DNA of 64,000 bases from Allodiplogaster sudhausi. Lineage: Eukaryota; Nematoda; Chromadorea; Rhabditida; Diplogasteridae. Below are positions 20,518 to 33,015 of the stretch, piece by piece; positions within the stretch are counted from its first letter, which is position 1, and the number at the start of each line of letters is the position of its first letter. Below the pieces are notes generated by a model that was given only the letters and a program-made list of their open reading frames with translations, was not told the origin of the DNA and made no database searches. Location: positions 2,128,001-2,192,000 of the forward strand of contig CALZFC010000001.1 of assembly GCA_945643635.1 (NCBI GenBank), in the 5' to 3' direction. Made by a program: the position numbers and the translations under genes.

Positions 20518-22778
20518 ATGGCCGCCGACGCAAATTGTCTTTTGTTCGCCGTTGAAGTCCTTCTCGAGCTTCTAATTAATCTTCCGTCTTTGGCGCTCAA
20601 CGTGCTTCTTTCTATTGCGTCTGTACGGCAACGCCGAAATCGCAGCGCCTGTATGGTTACCAGATCTTCTATCAGGTGAGCTATTATCACAGGTCTGTCA
20701 ACTCTTAGGATTTATGGATATATGACGGTGCAAACTAAAAAAAACGGTCGTTTTTGCGTTTTCGACCCGTTATGCACATTTGCGCACAAATGTACGCATA
20801 CTTTTTGACCAATTAGGCATATTCGTGTGGAATATTACAATAAAGTGTGGAATATTCCAAAAAAGTGCGCATAATTGGTCGAAAACGCAAAAATGACTGT
20901 TTTTTTAGTTTGCACCGTCATATATGTAAGTGACTACAATAGTCAGGAAAATTAGAATATGTCACGTTTGAGTTTAGAACGCTCACGCTCGTTTAAAGTC
21001 GTTTATCAATCTCAGATCACGGTTGAGTCAGCAGCCTGCATCGCAAATCTGCTGACAATGACGCAATTGGTCTCAACGCGATACAGTATCGTTTTCATTT
21101 ATCACGGACCATGCACTCTTCTCTCAACCACGTTCTGCTATCGTGTTCTGGTGCAAAAAAATTTAATTTAATTCTTCTTCTTCTTTTCTGGCCACGAGCA
21201 CATGCGGATATTCTATTTATTCTAGGGCGTTTCTGTCTTCTGCTACATGTACGCGCTCGGCTGCTTCTGCTTCGGCTTCCTCTTTCGAGTCTATACAATT
21301 GTGCGACAGAGACAGCCAACTTTTCTCGAGTACATAATCGCCAGCATCGGACTCTCGCTGACAATAACGCCAATGATGGTGTGTATGGGAGTTTCTTAAT
21401 GGTGTCTGGAGATGTACATCGTACGAAATAATTAAAGTGAAAAGATAAAGATATAGAAATTTTGTGCATACCACTCGACTACAGGCGCAAAGTTTTAAAC
21501 TACAAATGCGATTTAGCTTTCTTTAGTGATAATCGCTTGCCGGGAAACAGATATTGCAAACCACTCCATAGGCTTCATTTTGAACGATGTACATACATAT
21601 GTTTCGCTTTGTCTGTAGCCCATCTACGTCAATGGCGAAGACCCAGGCGGCGTTCGTGCGCTTCGAACAATGAAAGAACACCGGCCAGGCGATTACGATG
21701 GAATTGATGCAAGAGTGGCTGGTGGTTGGTTTTGAGTCATGCAAATCAATCGATTACGCCGACCTTCAATCATTGATCATTGATCATTGATCATTGAACA
21801 GTGATTACTATTAATTGATCTTAAGGAAATTTCTATGTGAACGAGTACCTCGACTTGGCTGTCGTCGACTCCTTTATGCTCTTCATTGGTCTTGGCGCAC
21901 TTCTGCTCGCCGTGCTGTCGATCACGGCGCGCGCGTACATCCTGCGTGTCGTGCGAATCGAAGGCAATGCTCGCATGTCGCGAACAACGAAAGAGCAGCA
22001 CCGTGCCTTCGTGCGGGTTGGTAGTATTCTCATCTTCTCCACCTCTGCCCTCCTTTTTGAACCCTTTGTTCTTCTTGAAGCACAAAGAATTGGGCAAAGT
22101 TCATCATAGAAAGCTATCTTACGTTGATGGATTTATGTGTACATTCCTACGCTTCCAATTCCAATAGGAAAATATAAAGTAGAGAATGCATTTATTAACT
22201 CTGAACAGATTACGACTTCACAAATTGCGCTGTGCTCCCTCGCCTTCTATGCGGTCGCGTACTTTTTCGCTGGACATTTTGATCTCGTTGCTTCGAAACC
22301 AATTGACGCGTCCGCGTTGCTGGTCAGACTTAGACTTTTTGCTATTTCGAGATGGAATTATTGGACACTTTGCGAGGGATCAAGAAGAAGTTCCCATTTC
22401 CAGGTTATGCACATCCAATTTCTCGTGTCGCCCAGCATTACTCTCTATAATATCAAGTCTTACAGACAGTAAGTTGTGTTTCAAAGATTCTGTCCATGTG
22501 CCTTAAAATCTACCGATTTTCCAAAGAAACGAGAAGTGCTTTTGTTTTCGAGAATATTCTTGCTAACAAATAAAATTCAAATCTGTTTAGCTGATTTATA
22601 CAGAAACAATGAAAGCAAAAGGGCTTAATTTTTCAGGAAGTGCAAGGACATACTCGGACGTCTGAGGGAGCGATATTTTACTATTTTCCATAATAATGAT
22701 TCCAGCGATGACCATAGCAGGCATACCCATAGCCCGAACGAACCGAGAAGTGGGTTGAGCATTTCAAAACGATATTAA
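20518..22778 (+). pseudogene. srd-like chemoreceptor (first of three), one frameshift in exon 1
   Basis: Eight exons: 20518-20675, 21016-21150, 21226-21378, 21619-21721, 21826-22016, 22209-22322, 22404-22468, 22637-22778. Sizes and phases match the intact paralog at 23.4 kb almost exactly. Motifs include IYHGPCTLLSTTFCY (TM3 start), FCFGFLFRVYTIVR, PIYVNGEDP, and a last segment SPSITLYNIKSYR. These fit the Srd family of the nematode Str superfamily (GPC motif, YR after TM7). One base is missing near 20,610-20,625 (exon length 158 instead of a multiple of three), which shifts the end of TM1. If that is an assembly error the gene would be intact. Intron 1 carries a MITE. Confidence 0.8.
20719..20925. 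mobile_element. hairpin MITE in intron 1 of the first srd-like gene
   Basis: Long terminal inverted arms (ATATGACGGTGCAAACTAAA and complement) flank a short centre with TGTGGAATATT words; the whole forms a ~200-bp hairpin with TA-rich flanks. No coding capacity. Confidence 0.8.
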
Positions 22779-22989
22779 CCTTTTTTTTTCAAATTATTTC
22801 CGCAGATTTAATCTTTCAGTTCTTGCCCATTTATTAGAGCTGAAAAAAGTTTGTGTAATCGATCAATTGTATAATCTTCTCTTATCAACTTTTGTATGGT
22901 TTTTAAAGGAATTTTCTTGATAAATATATGTATGTGCATACTGTATGTACGATGTATTCATTGGAATGAATAGGTTGTACTTTCCGAGA
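22779..22989. other. intergenic spacer
   Basis: AT-rich with no gene or repeat recognised; probably the 3' UTR of the first srd-like gene. Confidence 0.4.
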
Positions 22990-23395
22990 ATATGCAGCAG
23001 GATGCATTTACTTGTCGCAAGAGACCTTCAATTTACTCGAATGCCCCACTGTCAATCAAGTAGTGTACGTAAACGTCTACATGTATAAAAAGTCTGCTTG
23101 GATTCAACCGAAGCTCTTCCAACCTTGTAATTATAACTCGTGATACATGTTTCATTTTTGAATGTTTGACATCGACAATTTCAACCTCACCGCAACTACG
23201 GAATGCGAACAAATCTGAACAAGCCAAATGACAGTGCCGCGAAACTTCACGAAAACACAGGAAACATACGCTGCAATTTGTGGTGCTCGAGAGTGCATTC
23301 TCGAAAGATTTGTCACCTTCTTTATGGTGCATATACATACTTTTCATTCTCCCGTATTGTCATTTTTTTAGCACTGTAAAATATTTTCAGGAGAT
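22990..23395 (+). promoter_or_regulatory. upstream region of second srd-like gene, shared with the third
   Basis: This ~400 bp shares scattered identical blocks with 26,158-26,587 upstream of the third gene: ATGCAGCAGGATGCATTTA near its start, a CAATCAAG-AGTGTACG block, and GGAAACATACGCTGCAATTTG just before exon 1. The shared blocks suggest promoter and enhancer content kept after tandem duplication. It is not shared in any clear way with the first gene. Confidence 0.5.
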
Positions 23396-25592
23396 ATGTG
23401 GCGTGCAAATATCTATTTGTTCGCATTGGAAGCCTTCTTCGAGATTGTTGTCCTCGTTCCTGCGTTGGCACTGAATGCGCTCCTCTTCTATTGCGTTTTC
23501 ACGGCAACGCCACGATCCCAGCGACTCTACGGCTACCAACTCTACTATCAGGTAATCACTGTCTCTGGGTCGTTGACGAAATAATATAAGAAAATGACGT
23601 AAATTTCATGTAGATCACGGTCGAATCCGCTGCATGCATTGCAAATGTGCTGACAATGGCACATATGGTCCCAACGCGTTACAGCACCGTTTTCATCTAT
23701 CACGGACCGTGCACTCTCGTCTCAGCAACATTCTGCTACCGTGTTCTGGTATTATCCCAATTCATTGGACCCGAACATATTAAATATATGAAAACTGAAA
23801 ACTGTGGCTAAGGAAGGCCAGACCCTGCCCAAAATGTCCCAATGTAGGGATGGAGAAGTTTGGGCTGTTGTCACAATTCTACAGCTCAGTAACATAATTG
23901 TTCCCAATTCTACGGCCCAGTAACACAATTATTCAATGTTCCAGGGTGTCGCCGTCTTCTGCTACATGTACGCGATCGGCTGCTTCTGCTTTGGCTTCAT
24001 CTTCCGCGTCTATACTATCGTTCGCCATCGGCAGCCAACGTTTCTGCAGTTCCTGGTCGTCATCCTCGCGCTCTCGCTTACGATCACGCCAATGATGGTG
24101 AGCTTCGTTCACTATCTAGATTGATCACAACTGAGAAAATGCACCAGAACTCCGTTAGCCATCAATGTAACGAGAGGGTATACGGTAACACCGTAATTAT
24201 GCTACACCGTAATTGTGCTAGTCAAAATGACCGTGGTAGTCTTGCAGCCCATTTATGTCAACGGTCAAGATCCAGATGGCAAGATGGCGATTCCATCTAT
24301 GAAGCAGTATCGGAAGGGCGACTATGACGACATTGATGCAAGCATTGCGAGTGGTTCGTGATATAACAGAACGACGAAGCCGCCGGCCATATCAAAAACA
24401 ACATATGATATCGACAAATTATTGCATTCAACGCCTATCATTCCCATCCGTTGTGGAAAAACATTCACTTTGTTCATGTCTTTTTTAGAGGAATCAAAAA
24501 CTCAAAAAATTAATTTTGAATTCATGCGCGTTTGCCTGACATGAGGGCGAAAGAGCATGTGATTAGGAAGATGCGATCAATGATCAGAAAAATTCTAATA
24601 GATTACGGCAGAGTTTCGTGCACCTTTAAAGATGTACATGCATCTTCTTCTCACAGGCAACTTCTACTGGTCCGAGTACCTGAAAGAGGTGAAATTTGAC
24701 GCCTTTATGGTGTTTGTCGCCGTCGGCGCGAGCATTCTCGCGGTGCTGTCGATCGCGGGACGCGCGTACATCCTGCGAGCCGTGCGCTTGGGTGGAAGTG
24801 GCGCAAACTCGAACATGTCGCAGAGGACAAGAGAGCAGCATAGCGCCTTTGTTCGAGTAGGCGTGACATTTACGAAATGATAATTTATGAAGATAGGCAT
24901 ACATTACATACATGTATATTATATTCCTATTCTTAGCTGTTATGAAAATGTTGCAGTTCGAATGTGAACAAGATTGAAAGCGCAATCGGAAAAGATCATG
25001 TTTCATTGTGAGTTTACCCTTCGCGGATCTGTTTCAGGGCTCAGGAGGTTAAAATGTTACGAACAATATAGGCCTGACGAAAGTTATTATTTGCTTGGAA
25101 CACATCTTCTTTACTTTAAGATTACGACAGCACAAATCGCCCTGTGCTCCCTCGCCCTCTACACAGTGGCCTATTTCTTCGCAGGACACTGGGAACTCCT
25201 TGCGTCGAAGGTGTTGGATGCATCCGCCTTATTGGTAATAATATCTTGAGCGAGAAAATGTAATTAAATTATAATCTATATTCAAGGTAATGCACGTCCA
25301 ATTTGTCGTTTCGCCAAGCATAACGCTATATTATCTCAAGTCGTACCGGCGGTAAGTTCGTAATCTTTTTTTCTCATTATTTCATAAGTTCTACTTCATA
25401 TAATCGGAATTCAAGGAAAGCAACACAGAAGAACGAGCTTTAATTACCCATGTTTTCAGAAAGTGCACAGAGCTATTACAACGCTTGAAGAATAGAGATT
25501 TTGGGACACGCTTATTGAACGATGCCACAGAAAAGCTCAGCATGCAATCATACAGTCGCTACGATCAACGAAGCGTTACCAGGCGCTATTAG
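23396..25592 (+). CDS. srd-like chemoreceptor (second of three), intact
   Basis: Eight exons: 23396-23551, 23614-23748, 23945-24097, 24248-24353, 24657-24856, 25121-25234, 25287-25351, 25460-25592. All boundaries are GT-AG and all phases agree (0,0,0,1,0,0,2), giving about 354 residues with no stop. Seven hydrophobic segments are visible, with IYHGPCTLVSATFCY before TM3, FCFGFIFRVYTIVR after it, and SPSITLYYLKSYR at the end of TM7. These fit Srd receptors of the Str superfamily, thought to be chemosensory G-protein coupled receptors in ciliated neurons. Introns 5 and 6 end in AAG rather than CAG. The C-terminal tail is Arg/Ser-rich, ending QRSVTRRY. It is the best-preserved of the cluster and the reference for the other two. 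Confidence 0.9.
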
Positions 25593-25877
25593 ATTTTTTT
25601 ATTCCTTAATAAACTATGAACATTTTACATATAAACGAACACTCTTTTATTGAAGCAATAATTTTCTTATACATCTCTTCTTTTAAAAAATAGTTGCAAA
25701 TGTTTATGTCGCTTATGGCTGTAAATTCTTCTTGAAAATTACTTATGTTAGAAATAGAAAACAATTTGGCATTAAAATTTGAAAAATCCTTTATAATTCA
25801 TTAATTGTATAATGTTCATGTTTTCAACATTTGTTAGGGATTTTCATCATAGTTATAGTTTGAATGAACAATGTTAG
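25593..25877. other. short spacer, nothing recognised
   Basis: AT-rich, probably the 3' UTR of the second srd-like gene; no feature seen. Confidence 0.4.
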
Positions 25878-26135
25878 ATATAAGACAGTGTAAATCTATA
25901 AAAAATTCGGCTTTTTTCTTCAACTTTCGGATAAGCTATTATTTTGCCGAGGGATTTAGAATATTCCATTGCATGCCATTCCTTATTATAGCAAAATTGC
26001 CAAAAGGCTGGCTTGATAATTTTTCCTATCATCAGGAATGGCAAGCAATGGAAGATTCTAAATCCCTCGGCAAAATAATAGCTTATCCGAAAATTGAAGA
26101 AAAAAATCAAATTTTCTAATTGACACTGTCTTATA
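25878..26135. mobile_element. hairpin MITE, ATATAAGACAGTGT family (copy 1)
   Basis: Ends ATATAAGACAGTGTAAAT and ATTGACACTGTCTTATAT frame arms with GGATAAGCTATTATTTTGCC and complement. The whole is a ~260-bp hairpin. Two relatives are at 51,449-51,676 and 51,684-51,962. Confidence 0.85.
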
Positions 26136-26157
26136 TGTATGCATGTTTTAGCATAAT

Positions 26158-26587
26158 TTATATGCAGCAGGATGCATTTATCTATCGCAAGCGCGACCTT
26201 TTCATGTTTCTCAAAGGTCCAACTATCAATCAAGCAGTGTACGCAGATGGTGTGTGCCGATTTCGTAGGTACATTTCCAGTCGCAGTCGGCCATGGCTGT
26301 CATTAGTATACATATATGTGTAGAAATCCGCACAGAGTGCTTGAAATCAACCGATGCTCTTCCAACCTTGCAATTATAAATAATGGTAATAGTGATGAGA
26401 AAGTCCATGCTCACTATTGAAAGCGTACAAATCTGCGCAAACCGAACACAGAAGGAAACATACGCTGCAATTTGAGTTCGAAAGTGCAGTCGCAAAAGAT
26501 TCGCCACTTTCTTTTAGGTGCGCATACGCGTCATTCTTCTGTTCTTTTTTATAGTGTTCGAATCACTTTAAAATCATATGAGGGCAC
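26158..26587 (+). promoter_or_regulatory. upstream region of third srd-like gene
   Basis: Shares identical blocks with 22,990-23,395 (see that entry), including the GGAAACATACGCTGCAATTTG block about 130 bases before the start codon. Likely promoter DNA copied with the gene. Confidence 0.5.
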
Positions 26588-29500
26588 ATGTCAGGCGATA
26601 ATGACTTTTTGTTCGCATTGGAAGTCTTTCTCGAGATTGTTGTCCTCGGTCCGGCGTTGGCACTGAATGCACTCCTCTTCTATTGCGTTTTCACGGCAAC
26701 GCCACGATCCCAGCGACTCTACGGCTACCAACTCTACTATCAGGTATTCGCTGTATCTATGTAGGTCATTGACAGCGTTAAGAGAGCCTCTCTGTATGCC
26801 TCCAGTAGGGCGTGCCCCAGATCCAGACGTTGGATTTCGAATGTGAAAACATAGTCGGGCATGGCACTGGGCAACAGTAACAATATTAAATGGCAAAAAA
26901 TTTTTTTCAAAAAATATTTTTCCGTGAACAGGTAAAAGTATGGATAATTTCTGAATTGATGTATCTCGCTTCAAACTCAAAATTTTTTAATTTTCTTTTC
27001 TTTTAGCGGAATCAACGTTAGATTCTGAACAAACTCAGCCCAGATGTCTTTCAGACAACTTTTTTTTTAACATCGAAAAATTACTTTTAATATTTGAATT
27101 TGACGGTTAAGTACCTTATACTCATTTGTGTGTGGGTGTTATATCTCAAAATATAGAGCATTAAAAACTGTATAACATATATTCTTTTCGTTTAGTGTAG
27201 AGGTCCCGAAGGGGGTAAACAATAGCCTCAAATTGGCGTACCTCGGAGATGTGGGATTCAAGGAATGCGTGATAAAGAAGTTAAATTCTTGTTGTAACAT
27301 AAAATGAAACATTTCATTCGATTCAGGACGTGCTTCTTTTCAAAAAAGCTCCATATCAAAATTTCATAAAATTATCATCTTCCATGAAAAAAACGCATTT
27401 TTCGATTTTTCAGCCATTGTCAGAAAATGACCTAAAACTATTCGAATCGCTGTATTTTCAATGTTTTCAGTGAGAACAAAATGCGGATAGTACTATTCAG
27501 TACGCGACAAAATTCTCTACAACTTAAAAATATTTACATCTGGATAGGGCGTCCCTAACAATGACAGTATAGATTATCCTATGGCGGTCGCGTCAAAACT
27601 GACAGATCCGCATTTTCCAACTTTTCGTGCAATCGTAATGTTTATCACTCATCCAATACATCATTCTGCTCCACGAAGCACACTAAGGTCAGAACCGATG
27701 TTTGTTTTGCATATTTCCCGTGGTAAAATCCCGCAAAAGGGTTTGCACGCGCGCGGATTCGAACCTGCGACCCATGACATTCGACGTGCACAACCCATGG
27801 GCCAAAATGACATTAAAAAATTCATTTCTGGAAAATGCCAAAACCAATCTTAAAGGTTGACCTATCAGCCGATAGCTATTTTTGCGCTCTATCGAAATAA
27901 ATATATCCGCCAAACAGTGTAAATTGACGGTAAGGTCAAATAAGTGGCCAAAATATTCGAACCCAAAAAAGTAGATCAATAAAGCTATTCATGATAACGT
28001 GATGTATGGGAAAGTTGTTCGTCTGAGCGAAAGCTATAGAATGGCATATAACATGTGGGGATAAGTTCAATCCGCGAGCAATAACAGCCGCGAAAATGTT
28101 CCCCCAAAATATTGACTTTTGAACGGACTCCAGGGCACTTTTTCGGTACTCTTACTAATAGAGAGGACATTCTTTATCAGTCACTATTATCTATTCGGCT
28201 GGAGTACCGAAAAAGTGCCCTGAAGTCCGTTGAAAAGTAAATTTGTTGGTGATACATTACCGCGGCTGTTATTGCTCGCGGATTGAATTTATCCCCACAT
28301 GTTATATGGCATTCTATGGCTTTCGCTCTGACGAACAACTTTCCAATACATCACGTTATCATGCATAGCTTTTTTGATCTACTTTTTTGATTTCCAATAC
28401 TTTGGCCACTTATTTGACCTTACCGTCAATTTACACTGTTTGGCGGATATATTTATTTCGATAGAGCGTAAAAATAGCTATCGGCTGATAGGTCAACCTT
28501 TAAGATTGGTTTTGGCATTTTCCAGAAATGAATTTTTTTATGTCATTTTGGCCCATGGGTTGTGCACGTCGAATGTCATGGGTCGCAGGTTCGAATCCGC
28601 GCGCGTGCAAATCCTTTTGCGGGCTTTTACCACGGGAAATCTGCAAAACAAACATCGGTTCTGACCTTAGTGTGCTTCGTGGAGCAGAATGATGTATTGG
28701 ATGAGTGATAAACATTACGATTGCACGAAAAGTTGGAAAATGCGGATCTGTCAGTTTTGACGCGACCGCCATAGGATAATCTATACTGTCATTGTTAGGG
28801 ACGCCCTATCCAGATGTAAATATTTTTATGTTGTAGAGAATTTTGTCGCGTACTGAATAGTACTATCCGCATTTTGTTCTCACTGAAAACATTGAAAATA
28901 CAGCGATTCGAATAGTTTTAGGTCATTTTCTGACAATGGCTGAAAAATCGAAAAATGCGTTTTTTTCATGGAAGATGATAATTTTATGAAATTTTGATAT
29001 GGAGTTTTTTTGAAAAGAAGCACGTGCTGAATCGAATGAAATGGTTCATTTTATGTTACAACAAGAATTTAACTTCTTTATCACGCATTCCTTGAATCCC
29101 ACATCTCCGAGGTACGCCAATTTGAGGCTATTGTTTACCCCCTTCGGGACCTCTACACTAAACGAAAAGAATATATGTTATACAGTTTTTAATGCTCTAT
29201 ATTTTGAGATATAACACCCACACACAAATGAGTATAAGGTACTTAACCGTCAAATTCTAATATTAAAAGTAATTTTTCGATGTTAAAAAAAATAGTTGTC
29301 TGAAAGACATCTGGGCTGAGTTTTTTCAGAATCCAGCGTTGATTCCGCTAAAAAAAAGAAAATTGAAAAATATTGATATTAAAGAAAGTTATGGGGACTT
29401 CAACTTTTTCCATACATTTGCATGCCCAGACAAGGGAAAAAATTGTATAACAAAATTGACCTTCTAATTTTCTTCATAGTGCGCTTGGGTACCCCAAATT

Positions 29501-31339
29501 AAATTTTGGATAACCAAATCAGAAATTTTTGCCCCGGGGCAGGCTCCCACTGAGGACATCCTAACAGAGAGGCTCTCTTAAGGGAAAAAGATTTGTCGAT
29601 ATCATATCTGGCTTGTAATGACGTCACTTTCACGTAGATCACGGTCGAGTCCGCTGCGTGCGTCGCAAACCTGCTGACAATGGCACACATGATTCCTGCA
29701 CGCTACAGCACCGTTTTCATCTATAATGGCCCATGCACTCTTGTCTCAGCCACATTCTGCTATCGTCTTTTGGTAGTATCGAAAGGGCCTTGTAACATCG
29801 GCCATGAATTACTCAACGTATCAGGGTGTCGCCGTCTTCTGCTACATGTACGCGATCGGCTGCTTCTGCTTCGGCTTCCTCTTTCGCGTCTACACCATCG
29901 TGCGCAACCGGCAACCGACATTTGTCGAGTATCTCATCGCGAGCATCGCGCTCTCGCTCACCATAACACCAATGATGGTGAGCCCACTACTCAAGTAGAC
30001 AATCAATATTGATTGCAACTAATCGTCAGATGGTGCACAAATCCATCGTTCGCCATCGACAGAACACAATGGTATACGGTAACACCACAACTCTTTTATA
30101 GTATTACAATATATGGCAAGGTAGTGGGGAAAACAAACATAAAACTTGGTCGTCTTGCAGCCCATTTATATCAACGGCCAAGGTCCAGATGGCAAGATGG
30201 CGATTCCATATATGAAGCAGTATCGGAAGGGCGACTATAACGACATTGATGCAAGCATTGCGAGTGGTTCGTGATTTGCAAAAGAAGGACATGAAGTAGC
30301 AAATATTACAAGATAAAAAAATTTACAAATCATTGTATTCAATTCTTTGCTTCTTCTTCTTCTCACAGGCAACTTCTACGAGACCGAGTACTTGGACGAG
30401 GTGGAAGTTGACGTGTTTATGTTGTTCATCGCCATCGGCGCGTCCATCCTCGCGGTAGTGTCGATCGGCGGACGCGCGTACATCTTGCGAGTCGTTCGCA
30501 TGGATGGGAACGTGAGAATGTCGGAGAAGACGCGAGAGCAGCATCGCGCTTTTGTTCGCGTGGGTATTCAATGACATTTACATCACGAAATGGCAATAAC
30601 CGAAGGCATGTGTTTACATACATACATACATCTATTTTTACGTGTTACGATAAGAAGCGGCGCATGAATGTGATATGTACGTACGATAGTCTCAGTTTGT
30701 TCTATGAATTCTACAGCGCATAGCGAAGAAAAAGTTATTTGCAATCAAAAAGAACAAGAAAGTGAGAGCCATCGGACAAGCTCGAGTGCCTTCGTGATAT
30801 TGAGCTCTTCTTTATGTTAAGATTACGACAGCACAAATCGCCCTGTGCTCCCTCGCCCTCTACACAGTGGCCTATTTTTTCGCAGGACACTGGGAACTCC
30901 TAACTTCTAAGGCGCTGGATGCTTTCGCTTTATTGGTAAGGGAAACGCTGGCGAGAAAAGGTAATCATATCATAATTAATGAACCTTCAAGGTTATGCAC
31001 GTCCAATTTGTCGTATCGCCAAGCATAACGCTATACAATCTCAAGTCGTACAGAGAGTGTGTTTGGTGGTTGAAGGGAGATTTTATTATACAGTGTGCCA
31101 TTATTTTAAAGAATGCTATTCCACATATGTATGTAGGTAATCGGAATTCAAAAAGAATATGAAGAACGAACTTTAATGAACAATATGAATGTTTCAGAAA
31201 GTGCACAGAGCTTCTCCAGCGCATGAAGAAGAGATGGTGTGGTAGAAGCATTTTGAACAATTCCATAGAAAGGCTCAGCATGCAATCACCATGTCACATC
31301 GAACGAAGAAGAGATACCAGCATGTTTACGCGTTATTAG
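26588..31339 (+). CDS. srd-like chemoreceptor (third of three), intact, with large hairpin in intron 1
   Basis: Exons: 26588-26743, 29638-29772, 29825-29977, 30161-30266, 30369-30559, 30822-30935, 30992-31056, 31198-31339. Each has the same length as in the second gene or differs by whole codons, all phases agree, and no stop occurs. Motifs: IYNGPCTLVSATFCY, FCFGFLFRVYTIVR, PIYINGQGP and SITLYNLKSYR. Intron 1 is 2,894 bases instead of 62 because a hairpin element (26,778-29,581) is inserted. Exon 7 uses a GTGTGT donor. The coding part therefore survived insertion, as long as the intron is still spliced. The tail carries MKKRWCGRS. Same family and presumed role as its neighbours. Confidence 0.88.
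27735..27815 (-). repeat. tRNA-like sequence in left arm of the hairpin
   Basis: On the minus strand an A-box-like ATGGGTTGTGCACG and a B box (GGTTCGAATCC) lie about 45 bases apart. The mirror copy is at about 28,545-28,620 on the plus strand. It is inside both arms, so it was present before the arms formed. It is not a full tRNA fold. Confidence 0.5.
28545..28620 (+). repeat. tRNA-like sequence in right arm of the hairpin
   Basis: Mirror of the tRNA-like sequence at 27,735-27,815, with GGTTCGAATCC near 28,590. Kept here because a Pol III promoter on each arm could transcribe outward or across the loop. Confidence 0.5.
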
Positions 31340-32650
31340 TTGTTTGTATTACTAAAAAAGATGCTTTGAACACTTTGCGAATCCTCTTTGTCGAGGTAAT
31401 AACTAAATTATTTCTTATTCATCCATTCATAAAAATTAGTTGCACATTTTTATCTCGGTTATATGTAGTTTAATTCCTCTCAAAAATTATATTATTTAGC
31501 AATACAAAAATTTGGTATATGCCGTTAGATGTTTTTCATTATTTGTATTCGGTAGATCGTTATGTCTAGTTTATCCGGTTTGAATAGACAGCAAAATTAT
31601 TTACAGCAATGTTGTTGGAATCAGTTCTCAAATCAAACACTCACGTATGTATTGCCAAATTTTTCGTAATTGCAAGAAAATGTATTTCATTTCATTTTAG
31701 CTTTTCAAATGTAATACTGGCTAAGTTTTAAATTCTAACCTGTTTTGCATGACCTTTGTACTTACAAAATGGTCTTACAGTAAGGTGACGGATTGTAACG
31801 AATTGTCTTTTTCTAGACAGCTTCATTCCGAAAATGTATGCCCAAGTAAAAAAAGTATTTGCCCGTTCTGCCACAAGTACCGGAAAAAGAAGTTGATTGA
31901 AATTTGAATCATGGCAGACTGTCTGCAGTTGCAGAAGGCACTTTTTCAATCAGTGGCGTGGCCTAGTGGATAGCGCGATTATATGTACATACTCAAATAT
32001 GACCTTGTTCTTCCTTGCGAGAGCGGGGTTTTTCTTTCTCTTTAACTGTTAGAGTTGGTTGTGCCACTCGATTAGATTGCTGTTCTTCATTGATGGTTCT
32101 GCTTTTCTCCTGGGCCCATCATATAATTGTTACATAATATTGATATGCCCTGAAATAAGAATGAATAAACGCTTTAAAAAATGTGAAAAATGTTGGGTTA
32201 CAGAATATATATATACAAAGATCAGTAGCGAAATCAAGTGATCATATGTATGTATATATGAAGGAAGCACTGGTGAAGATCTTTCTTTATGTCAAAATCG
32301 TGCGCTATCTCAGCAGTGTCAACGATAGCAAGCATGTAATTTTGCATTTCTGTGTAGAAATTGGACAGGAGTGTACCATTACTGTAAACCCCAGATTTTT
32401 GTCTTAAGGAAATTATGAATGGCAGGCCACTGCTAAGGAAATTACAAATGGCAGGTCGTCTAAAAAGGTGCTAGGTAATTTCAATCTAGTTTTATTAGAT
32501 AAACATAATATATACTGTATAGGATAATACTACATTGAATATTTAATTGAGCTCACTGATATTGAGTCATTCAATAGGAAAGAATAACTAAATAAGCATC
32601 CAGTATTTATGTACATACATACATACATCAGCTCCTAGGATGCATCAATG
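31340..32650. other. non-coding spacer
   Basis: AT-rich, with an ACAT microsatellite near 32,615-32,630 and a tRNA-like A box (TGGCCTAGTGGATAGCG) near 31,960 but no B box. No gene supported. Confidence 0.4.
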
Positions 32651-33015
32651 ACAGACGCAGAGTTGAAGACTCCTTGAAGATCGCGATTCATCTTCTCCGT
32701 GCTGCCCTCAATGCTCTTCTTCTGTACGGCGACGCCACGCAGCCAACGAATCTACTGCTTTCAGCAAAATTGTTGAAATCATCGTCATATGTTGCAGAGA
32801 CAGACTGTGACCTACCAAAAAAAAGTAACTTGTGGACTATCAACATGCTTCTGTCTCTTATGTTCAAGTATGAATCCGGAGATCACTCCATTTTTGCGCG
32901 TGGGAGCTATGATAAAATCGGGAATGACATAGTCGGATTACGCTTATTTTCATAGACAGATTCTAGCTTCAATGCGGAATCCGCTGCCTTCATACAACAC
33001 TCGGAGTCTCAATAT
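32650..33015 (+). pseudogene. decayed fourth srd-like copy (exons 1-2 only)
   Basis: The stretch 32,655-32,770 aligns by eye with the end of srd-like exon 1 (CTCAATGCTCTTCTTC-TGTACGGCGACGCC), with a ~9-base gap and stops. About 200 bases later GCGGAATCCGCTGCC aligns with the start of exon 2 (VESAAC). Nothing further is recognised, so it is a relic at the 3' end of the tandem cluster. Confidence 0.45.

Larger units (their letters stand above)
26778..29581. mobile_element. 2.8-kb hairpin (foldback) element with TTAA ends
   Basis: Begins TTAAGAGAGCCTCTCTGT and ends with the complement, ACAGAGAGGCTCTCTTAA. The interior is two ~1.37-kb arms that are near-perfect reverse complements, centred at about 28,150-28,200. 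Open frames at 27,581-27,853 (plus) and 28,500-28,772 (minus) encode the same sequence only because the arms mirror each other. There is no transposase. Terminal ~180 bases have diverged between arms more than the interior, which suggests turnover at the ends or gene conversion inside. TTAA at both ends is the signature target of piggyBac-type transposition; membership is inference. Confidence 0.88.

Noticed and set aside
27581..28772. Two 90-residue open frames with nearly the same protein on opposite strands
   Set aside because: They are mirror images of each other in the arms of the hairpin element; no domain, no start context, explained entirely by the inverted repeat.
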